DNA of 64,000 nucleotides, from contig UQIL01000003.1 of assembly GCA_900541025.1 (NCBI GenBank), forward strand, positions 46,949 to 110,948, written 5' to 3'. A program made the position numbers and the translations under genes. The stretch comes from an uncultured Collinsella sp. GTDB lineage: Bacteria; Actinomycetota; Coriobacteriia; Coriobacteriales; Coriobacteriaceae. The notes under the pieces were generated by a model. The model saw nothing but the letters and a program-made list of their open reading frames with translations, did no database searches and was not told the origin of the DNA. Of this stretch, positions 51,969 through 59,949 are shown in pieces (positions within the stretch are counted from its first letter, which is position 1; the number at the start of each line of letters is the position of its first letter).

Positions 51969-53000
51969 CTAACCCACGGCCCTCGCCGCGTTGAATATGC
52001 ACCGCTTGACGTTCATCTGGTGCTCCATGACAGCCGTTTTCAGCCAGCCCCAGTAAGAGCACACGCGCCTCGCCAAGCGCTCGGTGCGCCTGCGCATGTA
52101 GCGCGCGAACGCGCGTCGCAGTCGTTTCCAGAGCCTCTTTCGCAAGTCGACCCGGCGCCCGCGAGCGCACCAGATGCGATAGCCCGCGAAGTCGATGGGC
52201 TCGGCGCCGTTGCGCCTCACCTTCCACGGCTTCAGCGACAATCCTAGCCGCCCCAAAACGCGTGCGGCGATGGCCGCGGCCTTCCTGAGCGAGCGCTTTG
52301 AGTTGCCGAGATAATAGCCGTCGTCGGCGTACCACACCTGGCATCCCGCGAGCCTCACGCGCTTGCCGCGCCGCTCCTTCGCCGCCTCCTCGACCGCGTG
52401 GTACGCGAACGAGATCACGAACGCCGCCAACCGAAGCGACAGGTAGCTGCCGAGGATAAGGACGCCGTTCATCGTCGACAGCAGCGAATGGAGCAGGTAG
52501 AGGGCTTGGCTGTTCTTGACGTAGCGCGCCACCAGACCCTCCACTATCGCCGTTTGCATCGAGCCGTAGCAGTTGCGGATGTCGACGTGTACGTGGTAGG
52601 CGAAGCGGTGAACCGCGCGCCTGAGCTTGCGCATCCCCAGCGCCGCACCCTTGCCCTTGACGCCGCTCGACACCTGCCAGAAGCCGACCTTGGCGGCAAG
52701 GAGCGGCTCGAGTGCCCCAACGCACAGGTAGTTGCACACCTGCCGCTTGATACTCTCGACGCTTATCTCGCGCAGCTTGCCGCTGTTCGGGTCGTGCTTC
52801 AGGTAGGTTCGAATCGGCTCGAACGTAAGCGTCTCAGTCGAGAGCTCTAGCCAGATGCGGTCGACGAACGCCGTTTCGGTGCCGTATTCGTCGGCGACGC
52901 GCCAGCCGTTCTCCTTGCCGGAGTCGCTTTTCTTCCATCGGTGCAGGGCCTCGACGACGCTCTTGCGCGTGAACTCGAGGCCCTTGCAGTAGGTTTTCAT
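51969..53000 (-). CDS. DGR reverse transcriptase
   Basis: A 343-residue retron/DGR-type reverse transcriptase. Motif A is HVDIRNCYGSM (Asp140), motif C is YADD (224-227), and motif 7 is DFAGYRIW (~270). Motif 4 reads LGSYLSL (183-189), fitting the DGR pattern [IVL]GxxxSQ except that Gln is Leu. SSGVKGKGAALG (~111) and C-terminal YWGWLKT are DGR-like. It makes mutagenised cDNA from the template repeat RNA, 163 nt upstream in the transcript. No endonuclease, maturase or integrase domain is fused. It has no strong ribosome binding site. Confidence 0.93.
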   Translation of the reverse strand: MKTYCKGLEFTRKSVVEALHRWKKSDSGKENGWRVADEYGTETAFVDRIWLELSTETLTFEPIRTYLKHDPNSGKLREISVESIKRQVCNYLCVGALEPLLAAKVGFWQVSSGVKGKGAALGMRKLRRAVHRFAYHVHVDIRNCYGSMQTAIVEGLVARYVKNSQALYLLHSLLSTMNGVLILGSYLSLRLAAFVISFAYHAVEEAAKERRGKRVRLAGCQVWYADDGYYLGNSKRSLRKAAAIAARVLGRLGLSLKPWKVRRNGAEPIDFAGYRIWCARGRRVDLRKRLWKRLRRAFARYMRRRTERLARRVCSYWGWLKTAVMEHQMNVKRCIFNAARAVG

Positions 53001-53163
53001 AGATCAAAGCTCTTTCTGTCTGTCATACGAGCGTTCGCCTTGCGGCTACCAGCCCGTGAGCCTTGCGGACAAATTTCACTCAAAGGAGTCAGGCTGAGCC
53101 GCGTCCCGCCAGAAAGCGGCGGGCGCGGTAGACACGGTGCGAGTAGAGATTTATAGACAGATT
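53001..53163 (-). other. DGR spacer between template repeat and RT gene
   Basis: 163 nt between the template repeat and the RT start. In other DGRs the RNA following TR is required in cis for cDNA priming and RT binding. No open frame of a size compatible with avd is present. Confidence 0.6.
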
Positions 53164-53270
53164 GCCGGGAGACGAAGTTCCAAGTGGCCCTACCGGACCT
53201 GTTCCTCGAGTTCGCGTAACGAAGACCGGCATTCGAGCCGTTCCTCAGGTTGCCGAGGAGCTGAACCAGA
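53164..53270 (-). repeat. DGR template repeat (TR)
   Basis: A 107-bp non-coding copy of the 3' end of the adhesin gene. Read on the minus strand its codons are rich in AAC and AGG. It differs from the variable repeat at 13 positions, all A in TR; no position with C, G or T in TR differs. It is the master RNA template. Confidence 0.97.
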
Positions 53271-53311
53271 AACCAGCGCCGCCCTCACCGTGAATCCCTG
53301 TTTGGGGTTAG

Positions 53312-53346
53312 GAGGGGGCCAGCCCCCTCTCAGGGCTACGCCCTGA
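53312..53346. repeat. Two adjacent hairpins between adhesin gene and TR
   Basis: GAGGGGGC-CA-GCCCCCTC (53312-53329) and TCAGGGC-TAC-GCCCTGA (53330-53346) are perfect inverted repeats placed back to back immediately after the adhesin stop codon. They may end the adhesin mRNA or shape the TR RNA 5' region. Confidence 0.75.
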
Positions 53347-53347
53347 T

Positions 53348-54973
53348 TCACCCCCGGCTACGGCCCGTAGCAGAAAGCCGGGAGACGAAGTCCCAAGAGG
53401 CCCCACCGGACCAGATCCACGAGTACGCGGAACGAAGACCGGCATCCGAGCCGTACCCCAGGTCGCCGAGGAGCAGAACCAGACGGATTGTGCCTTTGAC
53501 CTTACCGCCGGATGTGTCGAAGTAGAAGTAGTCGCCGACACCAGTCGTCGCCGAGCCGCCGAGCCCCTTTCCCAAGATGAGGCCGTTGACGAACTGGATG
53601 TCGAGCATGTAGCCATCTGCCGTCGGCATGCACGCCGCCGTCGGGGTCACCCCGTCCGCCACGGCGTTCTTCTTCTCATTGCGGGTGTCGGGGTTGACCG
53701 CGATGCCGAAGCCCGTGCCATCGGAGACGAAGAGCGTATCGCCCATGAACTCCCACAGGCCCAGTCCCGTCTCGACGCCGCCGACCTTGAACGGATGCTT
53801 GCCGTCCTTCGCCACCTGGCCGTCACCAACGAGGGCATCGGTGTTGCCCGTGCACCACGGCGTACTCTGGAGCCATGTGTTCACGGTCGTGTCGAACGCC
53901 TTGGCGACGTCCATGAGAAGCGCCACGTTGCCGTCTGCGAGCGTCTCCTTGCCGCCGACAACGGCGCCGTCGAACACGTCGTATGCGGCTGCGGCGCCTC
54001 GGTCTGGGCACGTGGTGCCCGTGTCGGTGCCGTACATCATCGACGCACCCACGGGAATCTTCGCCGCCTGCTCGGCGGTGACGACCACGCGCGTGACGCC
54101 CGTCTCGGCGAGCGCGGGGTGGATCTGGATGTTGAAGTCCGTGCAGCCCGGGAAGTCCACCTGGGAGGACTTGCACAGCGTCTTGGTCAACTGGTGGAAG
54201 TTGATATACCACTGATCGTAGGCGCTCATGCCCGAGTAGCCCGTGGTCGCGGTCTTGCAAAGGTCGACGAGCGAGTCGTGCGACGTCGTGCGGTTGGCGA
54301 CCTTCGCGCCCGAGACGGAGCGCGGGCGCCCGTCGGCGTCGATGCTCATGGGGTATGTCGGCGTCAGCATGTACGGTCGCAGTGTGCCGTCCGGCAGCAA
54401 CGCCTTGGGGTTCGGCTGCGAGCCGCTGAATCGGCTGTCGGACCACGAGACGAGCAGGTTGCCGTTCGCCAGTACCTCGACCGCCTGCCACACGACCGGC
54501 GCGATCTCGTAGACGTTGTTGCCGTGTCCGTTGTCCACACGCGAGAAACCGTAGTCGACGCCGTCGATGGCCTCGACCCACGGCACGCCGTCGGCGTCGG
54601 CACCGGCGTTGGCGGACACGTGGAACCACGGGCCGCCCTCGGTGTCGAATGGGTCGACGGCCGCGCTCGTCGCCGTCGCGGGCACGAACTCGGTGGAGGC
54701 CACGCGCTTTGCGGCGGCGCTCATCGGCTGGATGTCAGTGGGGCTGCCCGCCGGGAAGAGGAACGTGTACACCAGCCCCGTCTTGTGCTTGTCCACCATC
54801 GCGGCGACGCTCTCGTTGGAGTAGCGGCCCGTCGAGGCGTCGCGCTCAAGCGACTTCTGGTCGCCCAGATTCTTCACCGCGCCGACAAGCGCCCACACCG
54901 CCTTGTCCGATGCCAGCGGGTCCGCGTACTCGAACCCCTCGGTTGCCTGCTCGGTTGCCTGCGTATCGGCCAT
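53348..54973 (-). CDS. DGR target: variable receptor-binding protein with C-type-lectin-like C terminus
   Basis: A 541-residue adhesin. The N-terminal ~70 residues are helical and probably attach it to the virion; the body is beta-rich and ends with GYMLDIQFVNG... and a CLec-type region whose last ~45 residues contain the variable repeat (residues about 497-532) ending GASWDFVSR before a short SATGRSRG tail. Known DGR targets display such CLec folds to bind diverse ligands. The start abuts the upstream stop (TAAATG) with AGGTAGGTG before it. It is the second gene after portal; whether it is on the tail or the head is not shown by sequence. Confidence 0.9.
   Translation of the reverse strand: MADTQATEQATEGFEYADPLASDKAVWALVGAVKNLGDQKSLERDASTGRYSNESVAAMVDKHKTGLVYTFLFPAGSPTDIQPMSAAAKRVASTEFVPATATSAAVDPFDTEGGPWFHVSANAGADADGVPWVEAIDGVDYGFSRVDNGHGNNVYEIAPVVWQAVEVLANGNLLVSWSDSRFSGSQPNPKALLPDGTLRPYMLTPTYPMSIDADGRPRSVSGAKVANRTTSHDSLVDLCKTATTGYSGMSAYDQWYINFHQLTKTLCKSSQVDFPGCTDFNIQIHPALAETGVTRVVVTAEQAAKIPVGASMMYGTDTGTTCPDRGAAAAYDVFDGAVVGGKETLADGNVALLMDVAKAFDTTVNTWLQSTPWCTGNTDALVGDGQVAKDGKHPFKVGGVETGLGLWEFMGDTLFVSDGTGFGIAVNPDTRNEKKNAVADGVTPTAACMPTADGYMLDIQFVNGLILGKGLGGSATTGVGDYFYFDTSGGKVKGTIRLVLLLGDLGYGSDAGLRSAYSWIWSGGASWDFVSRLSATGRSRG
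53357..53371. repeat. Hairpin/cruciform next to the variable repeat
   Basis: GCTACG-GCC-CGTAGC lies 5 nt beyond the 3' end of VR inside the last adhesin codons. In the Bordetella phage DGR a similarly placed short GC-rich hairpin promotes retrohoming; the same role is inferred here. Confidence 0.7.
53377..53483 (-). repeat. DGR variable repeat (VR)
   Basis: 107 bp at the 3' end of the adhesin gene, same length as TR with no gaps. All 13 differences fall on TR adenines and alter 13 codons: Q>L, N>D (three), R>G (two), N>Y (two), Y>S, R>W (two), N>I, T>S. The adenine-free 3' end (CTTCGTCTCCCGGC) matches TR exactly and is the likely initiation (IMH) segment. Confidence 0.97.
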
Positions 54974-55876
54974 TTAGGCACCTACCTTTCGCATCTGGCA
55001 AATCTTGCCGTTTACCTTCTTGAGTCCCAGCGCCGTCACGGCAGCCGCCGAGTCGATAATCGACTGGTAGTTCAGGGCTGCCGTCTTGGCGTCCTTGAGC
55101 GCCGCCTGCGCGTCGGCGAGGGCCTTGGTCGAATCCTGCTCGCGCTTCTGCTCGGCGGTCTTGCGCCCCGCCTCAGCCTGTTTGCGCCCCGCCTCGTTCT
55201 GCCCGCGCTCGGTCTCTTTCTCCTTGCGCACCGCCTCGGCGTCGGCGCGGCCCTTCTCCGCCGTTTCGACAGAAGCCTTGAGCTGCTTGAACTCGTTGTT
55301 GACCTTGTTCACGCCAGCCGCCGCGTCCGTCGCGGGCTTCTTGAGCTCCGCGATCTGCTCGGCGGTGAGGTCGCTATATCTCAGCGCGTCGCCCTTCGGC
55401 ACGCCGACGACCAGCACGTTGCCCTCCATCGCCGCCGTTGCCTCCGAGCCCGAGGCGAGCGTCGTGGCGCGCGCCCCCTTGACCTCGGCGGCGACAGCCC
55501 TGTCGCGTGCGGCCTCCGCCGCCTTCTGCGCGGCCTTGGCCTCGTCTCGCGCCGTCTCCGCGTCCTTGATGGTGCGCTGGTCGCTCGGCTCGTAGATATA
55601 CTCGGCGGGCTTGGCTCGCCTCTTTACGTCCCAGAGCGCCTCGATGCGCGTGCGCCCGCCGTATGCCTCGTCCGTGATGTAGGCCCATGCGTACACGCGC
55701 CCAGCCGCCTGGAGCAGCTTGTCGGGAATCTTCGCCTTGCTGCCGGCGACCTCGACCGTGTAGCACGTCCCCGTGGTCGACTTGGCGAAATGCACCTGTT
55801 CGCAGCCGACAACCTCGACCTCGCGCCCGGTGTCCCACTGCCACAGCTCGCCGTCAAGCACCTGCAATGCCGCCAT
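54974..55876 (-). CDS. Coiled-coil fibre/baseplate upper protein (BppU-like)
   Basis: A 300-residue protein. An N-terminal beta domain (about 1-95, VLDGELWQWDTGREVEVVGCEQVHF) is followed by two long coiled coils (about 100-130 and 175-270) with a small beta region between (NVLVVGVPKGDALRYSDLTAEQIAELKKP). This layout matches baseplate upper proteins/fibre stems that carry a receptor-binding protein, here the DGR target directly downstream. ATG at 55876 overlaps the portal TGA. Confidence 0.7.
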   Translation of the reverse strand: MAALQVLDGELWQWDTGREVEVVGCEQVHFAKSTTGTCYTVEVAGSKAKIPDKLLQAAGRVYAWAYITDEAYGGRTRIEALWDVKRRAKPAEYIYEPSDQRTIKDAETARDEAKAAQKAAEAARDRAVAAEVKGARATTLASGSEATAAMEGNVLVVGVPKGDALRYSDLTAEQIAELKKPATDAAAGVNKVNNEFKQLKASVETAEKGRADAEAVRKEKETERGQNEAGRKQAEAGRKTAEQKREQDSTKALADAQAALKDAKTAALNYQSIIDSAAAVTALGLKKVNGKICQMRKVGA

Positions 55877-57297
55877 CACTCATCACCTTCCTCGTCCTCG
55901 TCGCCCTCCTGGGCACCCTTCGCGTTCGCCGCCAGGGCGGGCGGCAGCGCTGCCATGCGCTCCTCCTGCTCCCGCTGCTTGCGCTCCAAAATCTTCGCCC
56001 TCTCGTCGGGCGTGATGTTCGGCAGCTTTCGCAGGATCGTCTCGTCGTCCAGCCACTCGGCCTCCAAGCACACGGTCTCGACCTGCTCCTTGGTGTTGCT
56101 GATGCGAGTGCGCGTGAACACGGGCGTGTCCTCGATGCCCTGCAATGCGAGGATGTCCATGATACCCTCGCGGATGTGGCGCTCGAACTCGGCGGCCTCC
56201 TCGTCCATCGGCTGGTATGCCGCGTCGATATGGTCGTTGGTCGCCCCCGCCGCGATGGTGTGGACGTCCAGCGCGCCGAAGTCCTCGTAGATGTCGGCCT
56301 TAATCTGCGCCAGCGTCTCCTTGCGGCCCTCGACGGGCACCTCCTGCGTGTACGGCGTCACGGACTGTCCCTGCTCGGCGTCGACCTCGGCCACGTGCGT
56401 CAGCTTGAGCTTCGCCCGCCACAGGTCGAGGTCCCTGTCGTCCATGCCGCCGGCTCCGTTGATGAGCCAGTAGATCTGTGCGCAGTCGCGCGTGTCGTTC
56501 ACCAGACCACTCTTGATGAGGTCGTAGGCGTCGATGCTCTCGCGCATGCCGACGAGCGTGCTCTGGTGCGCGTCGCCGCCCCAGACCGCCACGATGGGCA
56601 GGCGGGAGTAGTTCTCCGCATCGACGGCCAGCTTCATCCCGTCCGCCGGTATCTCCTGATATGTGACCTTGTAGGCGCGCTTGGCCTCGGTCACCTCGAA
56701 GTCGAAGCCGCTGCCGCCCGACACCATCTCCGTGTAGCCGTCCTGCTCGTAGAGGGTCGCGTGCCACGGGTGGTCGGAGTCGAGCCGCCAGAACCTCACG
56801 CCGGCGTATAGCGCCCCCGAGTACTCGTCCCACACCGGGCAGAATTCGTCAGCGGTGAACACGTCGATGTGGTCGAGGTTCCAAAACGGGAATGACACAC
56901 CGTGGATGAGCGCCTTGAGCCCCATCTCCATGACGTCGTCGTCGAAGCGGTCGCCAAGCCCCTCCTTGGTCGTGTCCTTGCCGCCCGCCGAGACGTCCAC
57001 GAAGCTCACGCCCTTACCGAGCGAGTACGTGCAGCGCTGAACGTTTAGGCGCTTGAACAGGTTACTCGCCAGCCTCAGCTTCGAGGCCGTGAAGTCCTCG
57101 GCCTCGGCACCGGAGCACGAGTAGATCTTCTGCACGAAACGGTTGATCGTGACGTTGTGCTGGCGGTAGTACTCGTTCGCGGTGACGGCGTTGCGATACA
57201 TCTCGCTCGACATGTGCCGCTCGATGGCATCTGCCGCGAATGCCGTCGCCGACGCCGCCTTGAGGTCGCCATCGGTCACCAAAGGCCCCTTAGACAA
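55876..57297 (-). CDS. Portal protein (SPP1 gp6-like)
   Basis: A 473-residue portal. Typical segments are ASNLFKRLNVQRCTYSLGKGV, PFWNLDHIDVFTADEFCPVWDEYSGALYAGVRFW (about 165-200) and a C-terminal acidic tail (EGDEDEEGDE). TTG at 57297 is preferred because GGAGG lies 7 nt upstream; the frame begins 6 codons earlier. It forms the DNA entry ring of the head and follows the terminase gene by 4 nt. Confidence 0.9.
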   Translation of the reverse strand: MSKGPLVTDGDLKAASATAFAADAIERHMSSEMYRNAVTANEYYRQHNVTINRFVQKIYSCSGAEAEDFTASKLRLASNLFKRLNVQRCTYSLGKGVSFVDVSAGGKDTTKEGLGDRFDDDVMEMGLKALIHGVSFPFWNLDHIDVFTADEFCPVWDEYSGALYAGVRFWRLDSDHPWHATLYEQDGYTEMVSGGSGFDFEVTEAKRAYKVTYQEIPADGMKLAVDAENYSRLPIVAVWGGDAHQSTLVGMRESIDAYDLIKSGLVNDTRDCAQIYWLINGAGGMDDRDLDLWRAKLKLTHVAEVDAEQGQSVTPYTQEVPVEGRKETLAQIKADIYEDFGALDVHTIAAGATNDHIDAAYQPMDEEAAEFERHIREGIMDILALQGIEDTPVFTRTRISNTKEQVETVCLEAEWLDDETILRKLPNITPDERAKILERKQREQEERMAALPPALAANAKGAQEGDEDEEGDE

Positions 57298-57301
57298 GCC
57301 G

Positions 57302-58498
57302 CTACCTCCCTTCAAAGAATGGGTTTACCTGCCGTTTCGCAGGCTTGTACATGCGCAGTGTTGCCACGCCGTAACGGAGCGCGTCGCAGCTGTGGTCCTC
57401 GACCTTGACGGGCCTGTCGCCGTCCGCCTTGGCGTCCCAGCAGTAGCCGCCGAGCTCGCCTATCAGCCCCGTGCAGGCGTCGGAGATGCGCACCGTGCCG
57501 TTGCCCAGGCACACATCCGTCTCTCGTATGCCGTCCGCGACGTCGTTGCGCCCATTTTTGGTCTTGAACCCGGCCTGCCGCATCGCGGCGATGAAGCTCG
57601 TGGCGCTCGGGTCGATGATGAACGTGGGCGGCCTGCCCAGCCCGCGCACGAAGTCGGCCATGTCGGCCACGTAGTCGGCGTCCGTCTTCTGGTGCCCCGT
57701 GTCGCGGCCCGAGTAGCGGTACTCGTCAACCACGTGCCACACCTTGCCGTCAAATGCCCACAGCAGCGCCGCGAAGGCGTTCTGCGTGCCGTAGTCGCAA
57801 GACACCGCGTACTTGGCGGCGCTGCCCGTATACCGGCTCTCGAGGGCACCATCCCACCCGGGGTAGACCAGACCCTCGGCCAGCGTCCACTTGCCCAAGA
57901 TGTAGCGGTCGTAGTACACGCCGCTGCCGTAGTCCTTGATGAGGGCCTCAATGACATCCGGTGCCAGCGCACCGTCCCAGATCGTGTAGTCCTGCCTGTA
58001 GATGTCGCTGTCGCCGTCGAGGAACCGCTTGAACCAGTGGTTCGGGCTGTCGGGGTTGCAGGTGCCGTCGAAGCGGCTGTGCTCGCAGCGCAGGCGGCTC
58101 TTGAGCATCTGGAACACATCTTCGCTCCACGTGGCGACCTCGTCGCCGTAGACCCACTCGAACGTTGCGCCCTGAATCTTGGATACGCTTGTCTTCTTAT
58201 CCGCCCCGAGGCAGTAGACCTTACGCCCGAATATCTGGGCCGTGTTGTCCCGCCCGATCTGGCTGACGACGTCTTCGCTGTAGAGCGAGCGCATCGGCTC
58301 GAGGATGTTGCGCTCGAGCGTCGAGCGGGTGTTCCCGATCATCACCGCCAGCCCCTCGCCCCTCATGGCGAGGAGCCTCTGCGGTATGGTCACGGCTATG
58401 TCGACGTAGCTCTTGCCCGAGCCCGTCGCCCCGCACTTCACGTTGTAGCGGTGCGTGCAGTTGGCGAGGTACTCGCGCTGCATCCTCGTGAGCGGCAT
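57302..58498 (-). CDS. Terminase large subunit (PBSX family)
   Basis: A 398-residue packaging motor. ATPase motifs GATGSGKS (Walker A, residue ~23) and WVYGDEVA (Walker B, ~115), then an RNase-H-like nuclease with SCDYGTQ (~235), IIDPSA (~300) and DHSCDALRY (~375). ATG at 58498 is 3 nt after the small subunit stop. Cleaves concatemers and translocates DNA through the portal. Confidence 0.95.
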   Translation of the reverse strand: MPLTRMQREYLANCTHRYNVKCGATGSGKSYVDIAVTIPQRLLAMRGEGLAVMIGNTRSTLERNILEPMRSLYSEDVVSQIGRDNTAQIFGRKVYCLGADKKTSVSKIQGATFEWVYGDEVATWSEDVFQMLKSRLRCEHSRFDGTCNPDSPNHWFKRFLDGDSDIYRQDYTIWDGALAPDVIEALIKDYGSGVYYDRYILGKWTLAEGLVYPGWDGALESRYTGSAAKYAVSCDYGTQNAFAALLWAFDGKVWHVVDEYRYSGRDTGHQKTDADYVADMADFVRGLGRPPTFIIDPSATSFIAAMRQAGFKTKNGRNDVADGIRETDVCLGNGTVRISDACTGLIGELGGYCWDAKADGDRPVKVEDHSCDALRYGVATLRMYKPAKRQVNPFFEGR

Positions 58499-58501
58499 CG
58501 G

Positions 58502-58927
58502 CTACTCGTCCCCGCCGATTGAAGACGGCACGGACAGCACCAGCTCCTTGGCGGCCTTGAGTACCGCCGTGTCGGTGGTATCCATGATGCGCTGCGCCTT
58601 GGCGTACTCCTGCGGGTACTTGCGCTCCAAAAGCCACGCCGCCGCCTGCCAGCTGTCGCCGCTCGCGTCCATGATGCGGCCCACGAGCGTCGCCTTGCGC
58701 TCGACCTCGGCCTTTTTTAGAACGTGACACAGTTGACGCTGATTGTCTGTTCTGGGGTGGTTGATCCAGCGGCTGTACGTCTCGCGTGCGACCCCGAGAT
58801 ATGCGGCGATGTCCCTGTCGGTCATTCCGGCACGGCACAGGCGGACGGCATCCTCGATGCCCTCCTTGGTCAGTTTTTCACGCCCTTTTCCCGCCACAAA
58901 ATCACATTTCCGCTGGTAGATAGCCAT
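58502..58927 (-). CDS. Terminase small subunit
   Basis: A 141-residue protein with an N-terminal HTH (about 33-53: GMTDRDIAAYLGVARETYSRW) that would recognise the packaging site and a helical oligomerisation core (ASGDSWQAAAWLLERKYPQEYA) found in phage small terminases. ATG at 58927 lacks a strong ribosome site at the normal distance; a long hairpin lies directly upstream. Confidence 0.88.
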   Translation of the reverse strand: MAIYQRKCDFVAGKGREKLTKEGIEDAVRLCRAGMTDRDIAAYLGVARETYSRWINHPRTDNQRQLCHVLKKAEVERKATLVGRIMDASGDSWQAAAWLLERKYPQEYAKAQRIMDTTDTAVLKAAKELVLSVPSSIGGDE

Positions 58928-58938
58928 ATGGAAACGCG

Positions 58939-59010
58939 AACGTTCCCACCTTTTTACGCACGTGGACAAGCGCGTGCGTTTGCCCACGAGCGTAAAAAGG
59001 GGGTAACGTT
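58939..59010. repeat. Long inverted repeat upstream of terminase genes
   Basis: 21-bp arms (AACGTTCCCACCTTTTTACGC and near-exact complement, 19/21) separated by 30 nt that contain a further CGTGG/CCACG pair. It sits between a terminator and the small terminase start. Candidate packaging (pac/cos) recognition or a translation-control hairpin. Confidence 0.6.
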
Positions 59011-59015
59011 TAAAG

Positions 59016-59042
59016 AAAAGGCCCCGGTTTCCCGGGGCCTTT
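59016..59042 (-). terminator. Terminator ending the early module
   Basis: AAAGGCCCCGG and CCGGGGCCTTT pair around a 4-nt loop, with TTTTCTTT following on the minus strand. It separates the small-protein early region from the packaging genes. Confidence 0.75.
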
Positions 59043-59091
59043 CGGCTACTCGACCTTTGTCGGCTTGATTCCGATTGCACCGGCCAGCCTC

Positions 59092-59520
59092 TCAAGCGTC
59101 TCCGTCCAGTTTCTGACGTCTGTGCGCGGCCTGACGTATGCGGTTGCTCTCCGCCTCTTCCTCGAGCCGCCTCTTCCGCTCCGCCAGATAGCACCCCTTA
59201 CACAGCCTCCACTTCTTCGCCTGCGCCGACGTGTCGAACACGGGCCGCGCGTCGCACACGATGCACAGCCCATCCGTTCCGGTCGAAAAGCGCCCGTACC
59301 GCTGCCGCGCGTGCCTCACGGCGCTCGGCGTCACCCTGAGCTCCGCCGCGATCTCCGCCGCCGTCCGCTCCGGGTGCGCCTGCATCCGCCCTATCATCTC
59401 ATCCGTCCACAGGACGTAAGATGAGCGCCCCTTCCGGAGCGCCCACTCGTCCCTCAACGGATGTGTTGACTTTGTAGATGGGCTTTTTGGCCCATCTCCT
59501 ACAGGTAGCCTACACGCCAT
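59092..59520 (-). CDS. Zinc-ribbon/HTH phage protein near terminase
   Basis: A 142-residue protein with an HTH-like segment (ERTAAEIAAELRVTPSAVRHARQRYG), a CIVC...CKGC zinc-ribbon pair (about 85-115) and a basic helical tail. It resembles HNH-less regulators found before terminases. ATG at 59520 has GGGGG 7 nt upstream, but a hairpin (AGATGGGC/GCCCATCT, 59476-59497) falls inside the N-terminal region, so a downstream start is possible. Confidence 0.6.
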   Translation of the reverse strand: MACRLPVGDGPKSPSTKSTHPLRDEWALRKGRSSYVLWTDEMIGRMQAHPERTAAEIAAELRVTPSAVRHARQRYGRFSTGTDGLCIVCDARPVFDTSAQAKKWRLCKGCYLAERKRRLEEEAESNRIRQAAHRRQKLDGDA

Positions 59521-59580
59521 TCGCATACCCCCATCGCGCTCGGTTTGCTTCGACCACCATACCAAGCGCCGGGGACTACC

Positions 59581-59949
59581 TCACGCACGGCGCTCGATTA
59601 TCGCCCCGCACTTCGGGCAATGGACGGCTTCATACGCAAGCATGTCCCCGAAGCCGATATGCTCCCAGATCTGCCCATCCCATCCGCAGTCGGAACAATG
59701 GAAGTAGCCGTCGGTCATCCGCTTGCCTGGGATAAACGGGTCTTGCTTGTGCTCAACAAGGTCGTGGCACATCGGGTGGTCGATCAGGTCGGCGATTACA
59801 GCCACGTCCTCTTGGGGACACAGACAGTGTTCGGAACCGACCACGGCCCCATGAACACGTAACCACCAATCGCCAAGTGACCACCCGGGCTTGTATGAGA
59901 TTTCGCGTAACTTCTTCGCCACCTCGCGCCGCTTCTCATCATTGACCAT
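59581..59949 (-). CDS. Phage zinc-ribbon protein, 122 aa
   Basis: A 122-residue protein with a central CPQEDVAVIADLIDHP helix and two C-terminal CxxC pairs (HCSDCGWDG and HCPKCGAII), forming a zinc ribbon. ATG at 59949 follows GGAGGCTGCAG. The first part (RREVAKKLREIS) is helical. Role unknown; similar proteins are common in actinobacterial phages. Confidence 0.65.
   Translation of the reverse strand: MVNDEKRREVAKKLREISYKPGWSLGDWWLRVHGAVVGSEHCLCPQEDVAVIADLIDHPMCHDLVEHKQDPFIPGKRMTDGYFHCSDCGWDGQIWEHIGFGDMLAYEAVHCPKCGAIIERRA

Noticed and set aside
51949..52737. 262-codon frame overlapping the RT gene
   Set aside because: Out-of-frame shadow of the RT with low-complexity Arg/Gly content.
59046..59273. 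75-codon minus frame whose end reads RTDVRNWTETLERLAGAIGI
   Set aside because: The last third looks protein-like but there is no start codon with a ribosome site near it, and it overlaps the zinc-ribbon gene in another frame. Undecided but not supported.
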